Assembly (NCBI GenBank): GCA_019359515.1
Contig: JAHHHC010000013.1
Span: 1-64,000 of the forward strand
DNA: 64,000 bases
Source of the DNA: Desmonostoc vinosum HA7617-LM4
GTDB taxonomy: Bacteria > Cyanobacteriota > Cyanobacteriia > Cyanobacteriales > Nostocaceae
Direction of reading: 5' to 3'
The translations under genes and the position numbers were made by a program. Shown piece after piece: positions 40,633-49,102 of the stretch. Under the pieces are notes generated by a model, which worked only from the letters and a program-made list of their open reading frames with translations, ran no database searches and was not told where the DNA came from. Position 1 is the first letter of the stretch. Each line of letters opens with the position of its first letter.

Positions 40633-41583
40633 TTAATTTTTTGATATAAAAATTGACTTCATATACTTAAGTATATTTTCTGAAACACTTTTTACCTGTC
40701 CTCGCACCCAAGGGCCACTTGTAATTTCTAAATATGGTTCTGAACGATGCACCTCCTCTACCTCCGACAAACTACTATGAATTACTGCTACAGGGATTAA
40801 ATTGCCTCTATCTCGACAAAATTCATGCCATACACCTACCGCTTCTGGCTTTGAACTAATAATTAAGTAGTGGGTACAAGCTTCTAAAATTGGTAGTTTC
40901 TCTGGCTGTACCATGCCACCCACATCGACAATTACTAAAGATTTTTGTCGTCGCAGTTGCAATATTGCTTGAGCATGATAGGGAAAAAACCTTTCTGTTA
41001 ACGCACCCTTGTTACGTTGTTTGAAGGCTTCGATTTCTGCATCAGTCGTCTGTTGCCCTAATTCTAAAACGTAGTTACCTTCTCCATCCCAATGAGCGCG
41101 TTGTAGGTAAATATCAGGATGCTCAGATAATAGTGCTTGAAACAAAGCGTGAGAGAGTACACTTTTGCCACTGTCTGGGGGCCCGACAATCATCACTGCT
41201 GGACATAAACCAGTTTCTACGTTTCTTGGCTGAATAAGTTCATGATTTTGCCGTCCATTTGGTGGACTGACGGGAATTACTTGACCGATGTAGACTTGAT
41301 GTGAGTTAGTGACGGATACAACTGCTCCTATACGAGGATCATAGCAAGCTACCCAAGCGGTAGGATGCAGTTCGTGGGTTAAATATGAATAAATCCACAT
41401 CGGTGCGCGACCAGAAATCACCACACCACCTGTAGTATCAATACCAGAGGGCAATTCCAGATTTTTGATATCCTGTGGTTGTATTATGTGATCGCTACTG
41501 GTCAATTCAATCGATAGCACTTGATACTTCAAATTTTGTACCAGCAGCGATTTACTTAAGTGTAAGTGCAGAGATATAATCAT
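40633..41583 (-). CDS. csx3: Csx3-AAA fusion, predicted cyclic tetra-adenylate ring nuclease
   Basis: 316 residues. The first ~105 are Csx3: VVISGRAPMWIYSYLTHELHPTAWVACYDPR with His73 and Asp82 at the conserved positions, and VVSVTNSHQVYIGQ. Csx3 family proteins degrade cyclic tetra-adenylate. A P-loop domain follows (Walker A GPPDSGKS, 134-141; VIVDVGGMVQPEK as a Walker-B-like strand), the AAA/kinase-like fusion seen in cyanobacterial Csx3. It would switch off signalling by Cas10 (107 bp downstream). The role of the ATPase part is unknown. Confidence 0.87.
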   Translation of the reverse strand: MIISLHLHLSKSLLVQNLKYQVLSIELTSSDHIIQPQDIKNLELPSGIDTTGGVVISGRAPMWIYSYLTHELHPTAWVACYDPRIGAVVSVTNSHQVYIGQVIPVSPPNGRQNHELIQPRNVETGLCPAVMIVGPPDSGKSVLSHALFQALLSEHPDIYLQRAHWDGEGNYVLELGQQTTDAEIEAFKQRNKGALTERFFPYHAQAILQLRRQKSLVIVDVGGMVQPEKLPILEACTHYLIISSKPEAVGVWHEFCRDRGNLIPVAVIHSSLSEVEEVHRSEPYLEITSGPWVRGQVKSVSENILKYMKSIFISKN

Positions 41584-41810
41584 CCCCTCCTCAAATTTTT
41601 AGGAATTTTCGTTTCTTTGCATATTCTGTCATACTTACTAGAAGATAGGTCTTCTACTGAATTAGTTATTACAACATCAAGAATGTAAATAAATACAGAT
41701 CCGCTAATTATGTCATCATCAATTCATTACCTCACATGAGTTTTTAAAGTTTAACAGTATTTTTAAACACATATAAGCGCTCAATATTAAGTAAAATTAA
41801 ATACCTTTTA
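41584..41810. promoter_or_regulatory. divergent promoter region between csx3-AAA and the WYL regulator
   Basis: 227 bp, AT-rich, between two divergently transcribed genes; it must hold promoters for both. The A/T-rich stretch TATTTTTAAACACATATAAG (41758-41777) could include a -10 element, but no inverted repeat strong enough to call an operator was seen. Confidence 0.4.
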
Positions 41811-43337
41811 TTGAGAGAAAAATCGATTGATTGTACTGGTAGTTTGATTAAACAGGTTTTCAATTTGACTCAAGAATTTTATTTATTGGCTACACCACAA
41901 ATGTTGCAATGGCTAGCAGCTGGACAATTAGCAAATCGGCTGGTGCGATCGCTGCGGTTATTGGTGCTGATCAATAAACTCTATAATAGTGAAACAGGCT
42001 GGAAAGACAAACTACCTATAACTTTTACATACTCACAGTTACGCGATCGCTTGTTTGCTGCTCATCACCCCAAAAGCGAGAAATTAAATGCTCAACAAAT
42101 CGCAACATTGTGTAGCGAACGCAGTTGTATTTGTCATCAAACTTTTGCAGAAATTGTATTTGAGCAGAACTTCCAGCAACCTGACACTCAATGGGAAGAT
42201 GAAATTATTCTATTGACTGGAATTGAGCAAAAACAGTTACAAGATACACTGCATAAATGCCCTTTTGCTACAGTGCATCGTTCTATTCGTGATGACTTAA
42301 AACAGTTAGTCAAGTTGGGGTGGTTATATTCCCCTGGTCAAGGAAAGTATCGATACCTGACAAAGCAAGAATTACCAAAAGTTTCTACTTCTACCTTAGC
42401 AACTACAAATAACCTAAATAGCTTATCATACCTTTCAGAAGAACAGACTTGGGAACTGTTACGAGTGTTAGAATCAATATCTTTTGTGCAACCAAATTTA
42501 TCATTAATTATTGGCAAATTATGGGAGCGAATCACAGATAGTTTCTCAGTTGGTAGGTTATATGATCAAGATCCGCCCCAAAGAATATTCTTGCATTTAG
42601 ACTACATTCTTTCTTTGCCAATGCAAGACCGTGTAGACAATTACCAACAACAGATAGAAGAACTTTGGCGCAAGCCACCTGGTGGTGTAATGCAGTTTGA
42701 GTATTGGATTGCAACCCAAGAAAATAAAGTCAAAGTTACTGTCTATCCAGTATGTTTGCATTACTGGCGACGCGCTAAATATCTTAGTGCTTATGGAATA
42801 GACCTTAATGGCAATATTGGATGGCATAATTATCGCTTAGATCGGATTGCTAGCGATCGCCTCAAAGTTTTGCCTTGGGGAGACCCTCTTGTGCCGCAAC
42901 AATTAAAGCAGATGTGGCGAACAGGAGATTTACCCACATCAGAATATATAGCTAAGGAATTAAAAGCCGCTTGGGGTTTTAATTTCTATCTCAAAAAAGA
43001 ATTGCTGATCCTCCGTTTTCCAGCAGATTTTGCTAAGTGGTATGTAGATAATACCACCAGACATCTTACTTTTCGTGAGGTTTTACATGACCAACTACCA
43101 CAATTGATCACTCAAAATATTTCCCATGCACAAGAACGCCAACAGTTATTAAAAATTATTAGTCAATCTCCTCAAGAAGATGTATATTACATGGCTTGGA
43201 TACGCGCTGGTGACATTAACGTTTCTATGCGTTTGCGAGAATGGCGACCGAATGGCGAAGTTATTGCCCCACTATCTATTCGTCAACAAATGATATCAGA
43301 AGTTACACAAGAATTAGAAAATTATCAACATTGTTAA
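41811..43337 (+). CDS. WYL-domain CRISPR-associated regulator, TIGR03985-like
   Basis: 508 residues. An N-terminal region (TPQMLQWLAAGQLANRLVRSL) includes winged-helix-like segments (TVHRSIRDDLKQLVKLGWLY) for DNA binding. A WYL-type ligand domain follows at ~300-400 (LHYWRRAKYLSAYGIDL then GWHNYRLDRIAS), and a C-terminal extension (YYMAWIRAGDINVSMRLREW). The pattern matches the cyanobacterial TIGR03985 CRISPR-associated family. No ATG exists near the start; TTG at 41811 is the first usable codon. It probably controls the divergent cas operon. A nucleotide ligand is possible but unproven. Confidence 0.75.
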   Translation: MREKSIDCTGSLIKQVFNLTQEFYLLATPQMLQWLAAGQLANRLVRSLRLLVLINKLYNSETGWKDKLPITFTYSQLRDRLFAAHHPKSEKLNAQQIATLCSERSCICHQTFAEIVFEQNFQQPDTQWEDEIILLTGIEQKQLQDTLHKCPFATVHRSIRDDLKQLVKLGWLYSPGQGKYRYLTKQELPKVSTSTLATTNNLNSLSYLSEEQTWELLRVLESISFVQPNLSLIIGKLWERITDSFSVGRLYDQDPPQRIFLHLDYILSLPMQDRVDNYQQQIEELWRKPPGGVMQFEYWIATQENKVKVTVYPVCLHYWRRAKYLSAYGIDLNGNIGWHNYRLDRIASDRLKVLPWGDPLVPQQLKQMWRTGDLPTSEYIAKELKAAWGFNFYLKKELLILRFPADFAKWYVDNTTRHLTFREVLHDQLPQLITQNISHAQERQQLLKIISQSPQEDVYYMAWIRAGDINVSMRLREWRPNGEVIAPLSIRQQMISEVTQELENYQHC

Positions 43338-43549
43338 CAAATTTAAGCCCCTCTATATCCTGTGTACGTCCGTTTATAAGGTGGTTGTAGCCCTAACCAC
43401 AATATGACTTTATTTATGTAGCTAAGTTCTCTGTGTTCCTCTGCTACCTGGTGCGTTTAAAAATGTTCTGACTTAACTAGAAATCGCTATATTAGTTTTA
43501 ATAGAAATAATCTCCACGTCAAAACCTAAAATTTTATTTAAGTATCTAA

Positions 43550-44182
43550 GTGATGATGCAGCGATTAACTCAAGAACAATTAAGCCAAATAATCACTGAA
43601 GTAGAAGGACTAAAATCCCGGCAAGAAGCTGAACTCGATCAACAGCAGGTGAGGGAAATTCTACAGGAGTTAAACTTACCGCCAGAGTTGCTAGATGAAG
43701 CGCTAATTCAGTTACGGCGTCGGCAAGTGTTAGAAGTGCAGCAACGGAGAAATCGTTGGATAGCCTCTGGGGTAGTTGTGGTTTTAGTGGTGGCGATCGC
43801 ATCTACAATATTTTTCATGCAGCAGCAAAACTCTACACTTTCGCGGGTATCTGCTCAACAAGACCGCATTACTTTAGTGCAGGCTAGTAATAGCAACCTC
43901 AAAACTATCTCCCGTCAAGACAATCTAGAGGTTTTTTATCGTGTCACTTTGCAAGATGCACCTATCGGGAAAACCTTAAATCTCTCCTGTAATTGGATTG
44001 ATCCTAATGGTAAAATTGTCAAGCAAAATAGTTATCAAACCCGCGAAATTAATACGTCTGTTTGGAATACCCACTGTCGTTACACAATTAATTCTGCTAC
44101 ACCCGTTGGTAATTGGCGAGTGCAGATGTTCTTAGAAGGGCGGCAGCTTAGCGATGAAACATTCACAATTCGTAATTCGTAA
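43550..44182 (+). CDS. single-pass membrane protein with Ig-like extracytoplasmic domain
   Basis: 210 residues. A cytoplasmic N-terminal helix-rich part (LTQEQLSQIITEVEGL, VREILQELNLPPELLDEAL) is followed by a membrane helix (~72-92, IASGVVVVLVVAIASTIFFM) and a ~100-residue beta-rich domain with a Cys pair (LNLSCNWIDPNG, NTHCRYTI, VGNWRVQMFLEG). GTG start; two ATG codons follow at once. The last residues, TIRNS, and the stop are formed by an ATTCGTA heptamer repeat. Function unknown. Confidence 0.68.
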   Translation: MMMQRLTQEQLSQIITEVEGLKSRQEAELDQQQVREILQELNLPPELLDEALIQLRRRQVLEVQQRRNRWIASGVVVVLVVAIASTIFFMQQQNSTLSRVSAQQDRITLVQASNSNLKTISRQDNLEVFYRVTLQDAPIGKTLNLSCNWIDPNGKIVKQNSYQTREINTSVWNTHCRYTINSATPVGNWRVQMFLEGRQLSDETFTIRNS

Positions 44183-44340
44183 TTCGTAATGACGCGACGC
44201 TCGATGACTCGCTCTAAGCGAAGCTATACCGCAGGCTTTACGCTGACGCTCGTACCGACGCTCGATGACTCGCTCTAAGCGAAGCTATGCCGCAGGCTTT
44301 ACGCTACGCTATCGCTACCGCTGCGAAGCGCGTAATTAAG
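44166..44340. repeat. dispersed palindromic repeat, expanded copy of the 2541 family
   Basis: It begins with three ATTCGTA heptamers, then GACGCGACGCTC as at 2541; CGACGCTCGATGACTCGCTC and CTAAGCGAAGCTAT each occur twice, so the core has been duplicated internally. It ends in CGCTGCGAAGCGCGTAATT, as the 2541 copy does. Confidence 0.82.
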
Positions 44341-44347
44341 TTTTGTA

Positions 44348-44499
44348 TCTAAATTAATACTAATAACCCCGGCTATACAGACAAAACCCACGGAGGTGGG
44401 TTTCAAAATCTTGATTTTCCGTGTTTTCCAAAGGAGGTGGACTAAGCTTTGTGTTGTAGCGAATTATATATTCGCCCAAAACTTTTCAAACTCTAAGAG
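44348..44499. repeat. dispersed repeat with flipped hairpin, copy 2
   Basis: Partner of 28882-29044 in the same orientation, but the hairpin reads AAACCCAC-GGAG-GTGGGTTT, the loop being the complement of the one in copy 1. It lies just upstream of the first DUF3131 gene. Confidence 0.85.
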
Positions 44500-44573
44500 A
44501 CGAACGTTAGTTCAGTTTCCAAGTTGGGAAGAATGAGTTTGTTTAAACACCTCAAGCAAGAGGTAGCTTGCAA

Positions 44574-46013
44574 ATGAATTCTGACTTTGAACCACCGCCT
44601 AAAAGCCTGTCTTTACTAGCTTCCGTAGGAGGAGTTATTACTGCTGTAGTTGCGATCATTAGTCTCAATTATTGGTCTAAGCAACTTTCTGTCACTTCTT
44701 CTGTAAAGAAACCTGAAGTTGCAAAACTCCAGACTGCTTCTTCACCCAAGGCGGCTGATACATTAGCAAAACTTGATGCTAAATCTATGGTTTTGCCAGG
44801 GACGCCAATTACTAGCAGTCAACTTATAGCTATTACTCCCTACATTGCTCCCCAAGTTGGAACCCTAACCCCAGAGGAAAAGCTAACTGCACGTCAAGCT
44901 TGGTCATATTTTAGGCGCAACTGGAACGAACAAACTGGCTTAGTTAATTCCGTCGATGGTTTTAGTTCCGTGACAATGTGGGATCAAGCAGCTGCGATCG
45001 CTGCTTTAGTTAGCGCCAAAGAGTTAGGTATCATATCCATAGCCGAATTTGATGCCAAACTCAGCCGGATGTTGAAAACTCTGGCATCAATGCCTCTGTA
45101 TAAAAATGAACTACCCAATAAAGTCTATAACAGTAAAACTCTCATTCCTGTTAACTACGGTCAACTAGACAAACGTGAAGAAATTGGTTGGTCAGCTTTA
45201 GATTTGGGACGGATGGCAATCTGGCTGAAGATTGTAGAGGCAAAATATCCCCAGATGCGATCGCGCACTCAAGCCGTGTGGCAGCACTGGCGAGTAGAAC
45301 GCCTCACCAAAAATGGGCAAATGTACGGTACTGCTGTTGTGCAAGGTAAAGAACAGTACAATCAAGAAGGCCGCTTAGGCTATGAAAATTATGCCGCCTA
45401 TGGTTTGAAACTGTGGGGTTTAGATGTCAAGCAAGCCTTAAACTATCAATCGAATGCCGCATTTGTCAATCTCTACGGTCAAGGAGTTCCCTACGACAAG
45501 CGCGACTCTCAAAACTCTGGTGCAAATAACTATGTTCTTAGTGAACCCTACATACTCGACGGCATAGAAACAGGGTTTCAGGCTTTGCCAAAAGCTTATG
45601 CAGATAGAATTCTAGCTGCTCAAGCCGCTCGTTATCAAGCCACAAAACAATTAACTGCCCTCACCGAAGATAATCTAGATCGCGCTCCTTATTTCGTTTA
45701 CAGCAGCTTGTTCGTCAACGGGCAACCTTGGGCGACGATCGCAGATACTGGAGAAAAACACAACAACTTGCGCTTTCTCAGTGCCAAAGCTGCGATCGGC
45801 TGGCATGTACTTTATAATACAGCTTACACGCGCTCTTTGTTTGATTTTGTGCAAACAAATCTCAAATCCGATCAAGGTTGGTACAACGGCTATTATGAGT
45901 CTTTGGGCGAGCCAAACAAAGCTCTAACCGCTAACAATAATGGAGTGATTTTAGAGAGCTTGTTATACAAACAAGTGGGACAACCGCTGATTGTTTGGGC
46001 CGGCATTAAGTAA
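44574..46013 (+). CDS. DUF3131 protein, single domain, membrane-anchored
   Basis: 479 residues from the ATG at MNSDFEPP. One N-terminal membrane helix (~14-34, LASVGGVITAVVAIISLNYW), a linker, then a DUF3131 domain (~100-475) with LTPEEKLTARQAWSYFRRNW, GFSSVTMWDQAAAIAAL, IGWSALDLGRMAIWL, EGRLGYENYAAYGLKLWG and WYNGYYESLGEPNKALTANN. DUF3131 has the outline of an (alpha/alpha)6-barrel glycan-active protein; many acids and tryptophans line the motifs. Located outside the cytoplasmic membrane, it probably acts on the polymer made by the glycosyltransferase downstream. Confidence 0.8.
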   Translation: MNSDFEPPPKSLSLLASVGGVITAVVAIISLNYWSKQLSVTSSVKKPEVAKLQTASSPKAADTLAKLDAKSMVLPGTPITSSQLIAITPYIAPQVGTLTPEEKLTARQAWSYFRRNWNEQTGLVNSVDGFSSVTMWDQAAAIAALVSAKELGIISIAEFDAKLSRMLKTLASMPLYKNELPNKVYNSKTLIPVNYGQLDKREEIGWSALDLGRMAIWLKIVEAKYPQMRSRTQAVWQHWRVERLTKNGQMYGTAVVQGKEQYNQEGRLGYENYAAYGLKLWGLDVKQALNYQSNAAFVNLYGQGVPYDKRDSQNSGANNYVLSEPYILDGIETGFQALPKAYADRILAAQAARYQATKQLTALTEDNLDRAPYFVYSSLFVNGQPWATIADTGEKHNNLRFLSAKAAIGWHVLYNTAYTRSLFDFVQTNLKSDQGWYNGYYESLGEPNKALTANNNGVILESLLYKQVGQPLIVWAGIK

Positions 46014-46143
46014 AAGGGAACAACTTTGAACTGACACGGAGAAGGGAGGACACGGGGACGCGGAGATATTTTTGTATAAATTTTCCCTGTGTCTTCTCTG
46101 CGTTTTGGCGGTTCGTTAAAAAAAGTATAATTACGCAACATTC

Positions 46144-48870
46144 ATGATTAAACGCTTTCAACAGAAACTCTGGAGATGGGTTGCATTGTTTTTAATTGGA
46201 ACATTAACACAATTTTGGTTTTACATCCCATTGCCAGTGATGTCGCAGACTCCCAGTGTTGCTTGTTCTAACATTATATCTGCGTTGACAACAGAAGAAC
46301 AAACCTATGCTCGTGCGGCTTGGCAATATTTTGTCAAAAATTATCAGCCTGCAACCGGATTTACTAACTCTACTGGTGGTTATCCTTCCGGTACACTCTG
46401 GGATATGGGTAATTATCTGATGGCGCTGAATGCAGCGCGATCGCTTAACTTAACCGATCAAGCCGACTTTGATGCTCGCCTTAATAAATTTTTAACGACC
46501 CTTAGCAGTTTGAAACTATTCGAGGATGCTTTACCAAATAAAGTCTATAACGCAGCTACCGGACAAATGGTGGATTATGGCAACAATCCAATCGAGCGTG
46601 GTATTGGTTGGTCAGCTTTAGATATTGGTCGAATGTTAGCTGCATTTGATGTGATTCGTACCTGCCATCCCCAATATAAAGATTGGCTACAAGGAATTGT
46701 CCAAAAGTGGCAAGTTGGGCGATCGCTTAAAGATGAACAACTCTATGGGGCTACAGTTCTACCAGATAATAAAACATTACTGGTGCAAGAAGGAAGACTC
46801 GGTTACGAAGAATATGCCGCTAGGGGATATGAACTTTGGGGTTACAAAGCACCCAAGGCGATCAATTTGCAGCCATTTAAGTTTGTTGAGATTAATGGTG
46901 TGCAAATTCCAGTAGATACCCGCGACTTCAAAAGCACTAACGCGAATAATTACGTCGTTAGCGAGTCTTATATCTTAGATGGGATTGAATTTGGCTTGCA
47001 AGGCGAGTTGGCTGATTATGCTGCTAGGGTGCTGGATGTGCAAAAGCGGCGTTATGATAGCACGGGTCAGTTAACTGCGGTGACAGAAGACAATATAGAT
47101 AAAGAACCTTATTTTCTCTATAACACCGTCTACGCTAACGGCGAAAAATGGGCAACAATCACCGATACCAACCAACCTTACCCACAGTTACGCAGCGTTA
47201 GTACAAAAGCTGCTTTTGGCTGGCGTTATCTGTTCCCAGATAATGCTTATGCTCAAAAACTGTTTGATGCTGTCAAGGATCTCAAAAGTCCAGATGATGG
47301 TTACTACGCTGGGATTTACGAGCAAACAAAGCAACCCAATAAAGCCCTAACTGGTAACACCAACGGACTAATTTTAGAGATTTTATACTACAAAGCCAGA
47401 GGAAATCGCCCCTTAATTGCTTCTGCTTTTGTTAATACTGCCTCTTCAAAGCCAAATAGCAACACCTCTGCTAATTCCCAGTCTCCACTCCCCACCCCCA
47501 AAATCACAGAGGTCAGTGTCGCACCCATACCCCCAGTCAGCAGCAAACAAGCAACACCTAAAATTAAGTTAGCTCGACCTTTAACGATCATTGAACGGCG
47601 CTACGCAGAAGCAGCATGGCGTTACTTTCAAGCAAATTATCACTCCAACAATGGATTAATTGACGATCGCAGTGATTTGAAAGGTGCTACTTTGTGGGGA
47701 TTGGGAGATTATCTCGCAGCTGTGAATGCCGCCAGAACACTCAATATTATTTCTGCAAAGGAATTTGACCAACGCACTCGCCATCTTTTAGGAGCCTTGA
47801 CAAAGTTACCATTATTTGCTAAAGAGTTACCAAGTCGGGGTTATGATACGCGATCGCTCCAACCCATAGATTATGGTGGTAATACTGTTGCTGAGGGTAC
47901 TGGCTGGTCATCTCTAGATATAGGACGGATATTGGCAGCGCTTTATAACTTAAAAAGCAATTATCCAGAATACACAAAAGCAGTTGATCAAGTTGTTTTG
48001 GATTGGTCATATCTGCGAGTTGTGCGCGAAGGTATTATTTCTAGTGCTGTTGTCACCAAAAATCAGGACGGACGCACACTTAGCCGTATAAACCCCGAAA
48101 TTCGTTTGGGTTACGAGGAATATGCAGCCCGTGCATTTCAATTGTGGGGTTTTGATGTCGAACGCTCTGCTGTGGGGGGTGAATATCAAACCACTTTAGT
48201 AGAAGGTGTGCAAGTTCCAACCCAGCGCCGCCGTTTGGATACTAACTCTAAAGTCAACCAATACACCGTTAGCAATCCTTTCTTGCTTTATGGTTTAGAA
48301 TTTGGTCTAGATCCAAAAATGCGATCGCTAGCATTACCAATTCTCCAAGCTCAAGCTAAACGCTATCAGCGCACAGGTACGCTTACCGCTTCAGGCACTA
48401 CATTAATTGACCGTCAACCCTATACTGTCCACAGTACAATCGTTGGACGGGGAGAGCCTTGGGTAGCTTTAGGAGATGATAGCAAACCTGTACCAGATGG
48501 ACGATTGGTGAGTACAGCTGTGGCTTTTGCCTATCATGCCCTACTGCCAGAAGATCAATACGCTCAAGAATTACTGCGGGCAACAACTGACCTCTATAAC
48601 CCACTTGTCGGCTTTTATGAAGGCTTCTATGAGAAAAGCGGCAAAACAGCAGTTGGTTTCACTTGTAGCACAAATAGCATGATTCTGCAATCTTTACTGT
48701 ATACAGTTACAAATCGCCAAGCCATAATTAGTCCAACCACTGCCACGAGCTCTCCTTGGTTTCAAGCAATAGCTAAGAAAGATTCTGGTCGAGGTTTACC
48801 TCATACTGCCACGCCAAAAGTCAAGTTGGTTTCTGATAGCTTTGGCAATTACTGGATTTCAGATAGGTGA
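46144..48870 (+). CDS. secreted protein with two DUF3131 domains
   Basis: 908 residues. An N-terminal signal/anchor (~12-32), DUF3131 copy 1 (~48-425; GTLWDMGNYLMALNAAR, IGWSALDIGRMLAAF, EGRLGYEEYAARGYELWG, DGYYAGIYEQTKQPNKALTG), a Ser/Thr/Pro linker (~430-480) and copy 2 (~480-870; GATLWGLGDYLAAVNAAR, TGWSSLDIGRILAAL, IRLGYEEYAARAFQLWG, VGFYEGFYEKSGKTAVGF). Both copies align with the upstream gene's domain, so the three come from duplication. In copy 2 the NKALTxN ending has become AVGFTCS, suggesting functional divergence. Confidence 0.82.
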   Translation: MIKRFQQKLWRWVALFLIGTLTQFWFYIPLPVMSQTPSVACSNIISALTTEEQTYARAAWQYFVKNYQPATGFTNSTGGYPSGTLWDMGNYLMALNAARSLNLTDQADFDARLNKFLTTLSSLKLFEDALPNKVYNAATGQMVDYGNNPIERGIGWSALDIGRMLAAFDVIRTCHPQYKDWLQGIVQKWQVGRSLKDEQLYGATVLPDNKTLLVQEGRLGYEEYAARGYELWGYKAPKAINLQPFKFVEINGVQIPVDTRDFKSTNANNYVVSESYILDGIEFGLQGELADYAARVLDVQKRRYDSTGQLTAVTEDNIDKEPYFLYNTVYANGEKWATITDTNQPYPQLRSVSTKAAFGWRYLFPDNAYAQKLFDAVKDLKSPDDGYYAGIYEQTKQPNKALTGNTNGLILEILYYKARGNRPLIASAFVNTASSKPNSNTSANSQSPLPTPKITEVSVAPIPPVSSKQATPKIKLARPLTIIERRYAEAAWRYFQANYHSNNGLIDDRSDLKGATLWGLGDYLAAVNAARTLNIISAKEFDQRTRHLLGALTKLPLFAKELPSRGYDTRSLQPIDYGGNTVAEGTGWSSLDIGRILAALYNLKSNYPEYTKAVDQVVLDWSYLRVVREGIISSAVVTKNQDGRTLSRINPEIRLGYEEYAARAFQLWGFDVERSAVGGEYQTTLVEGVQVPTQRRRLDTNSKVNQYTVSNPFLLYGLEFGLDPKMRSLALPILQAQAKRYQRTGTLTASGTTLIDRQPYTVHSTIVGRGEPWVALGDDSKPVPDGRLVSTAVAFAYHALLPEDQYAQELLRATTDLYNPLVGFYEGFYEKSGKTAVGFTCSTNSMILQSLLYTVTNRQAIISPTTATSSPWFQAIAKKDSGRGLPHTATPKVKLVSDSFGNYWISDR

Positions 48871-49102
48871 AGTATCTCATACCTACACCTGTCAGATCTT
48901 CGCCAAATCCAACCCCTTGCTTGTTAACAATCAATTGAACTTGGGAATACTGGTTTATAGAGTATCCCTGTGAAGATGAGTTAAAGATTTTATCAGTCAT
49001 CTTGACAGGGATAATTTATTGGGCGTTGCTGAATCAGAGTATGAAAACCCCCACACCCATTGTCAAGACAGTCGTCTCTCTTCCCCACTCCCCATTTTCA
49101 AC

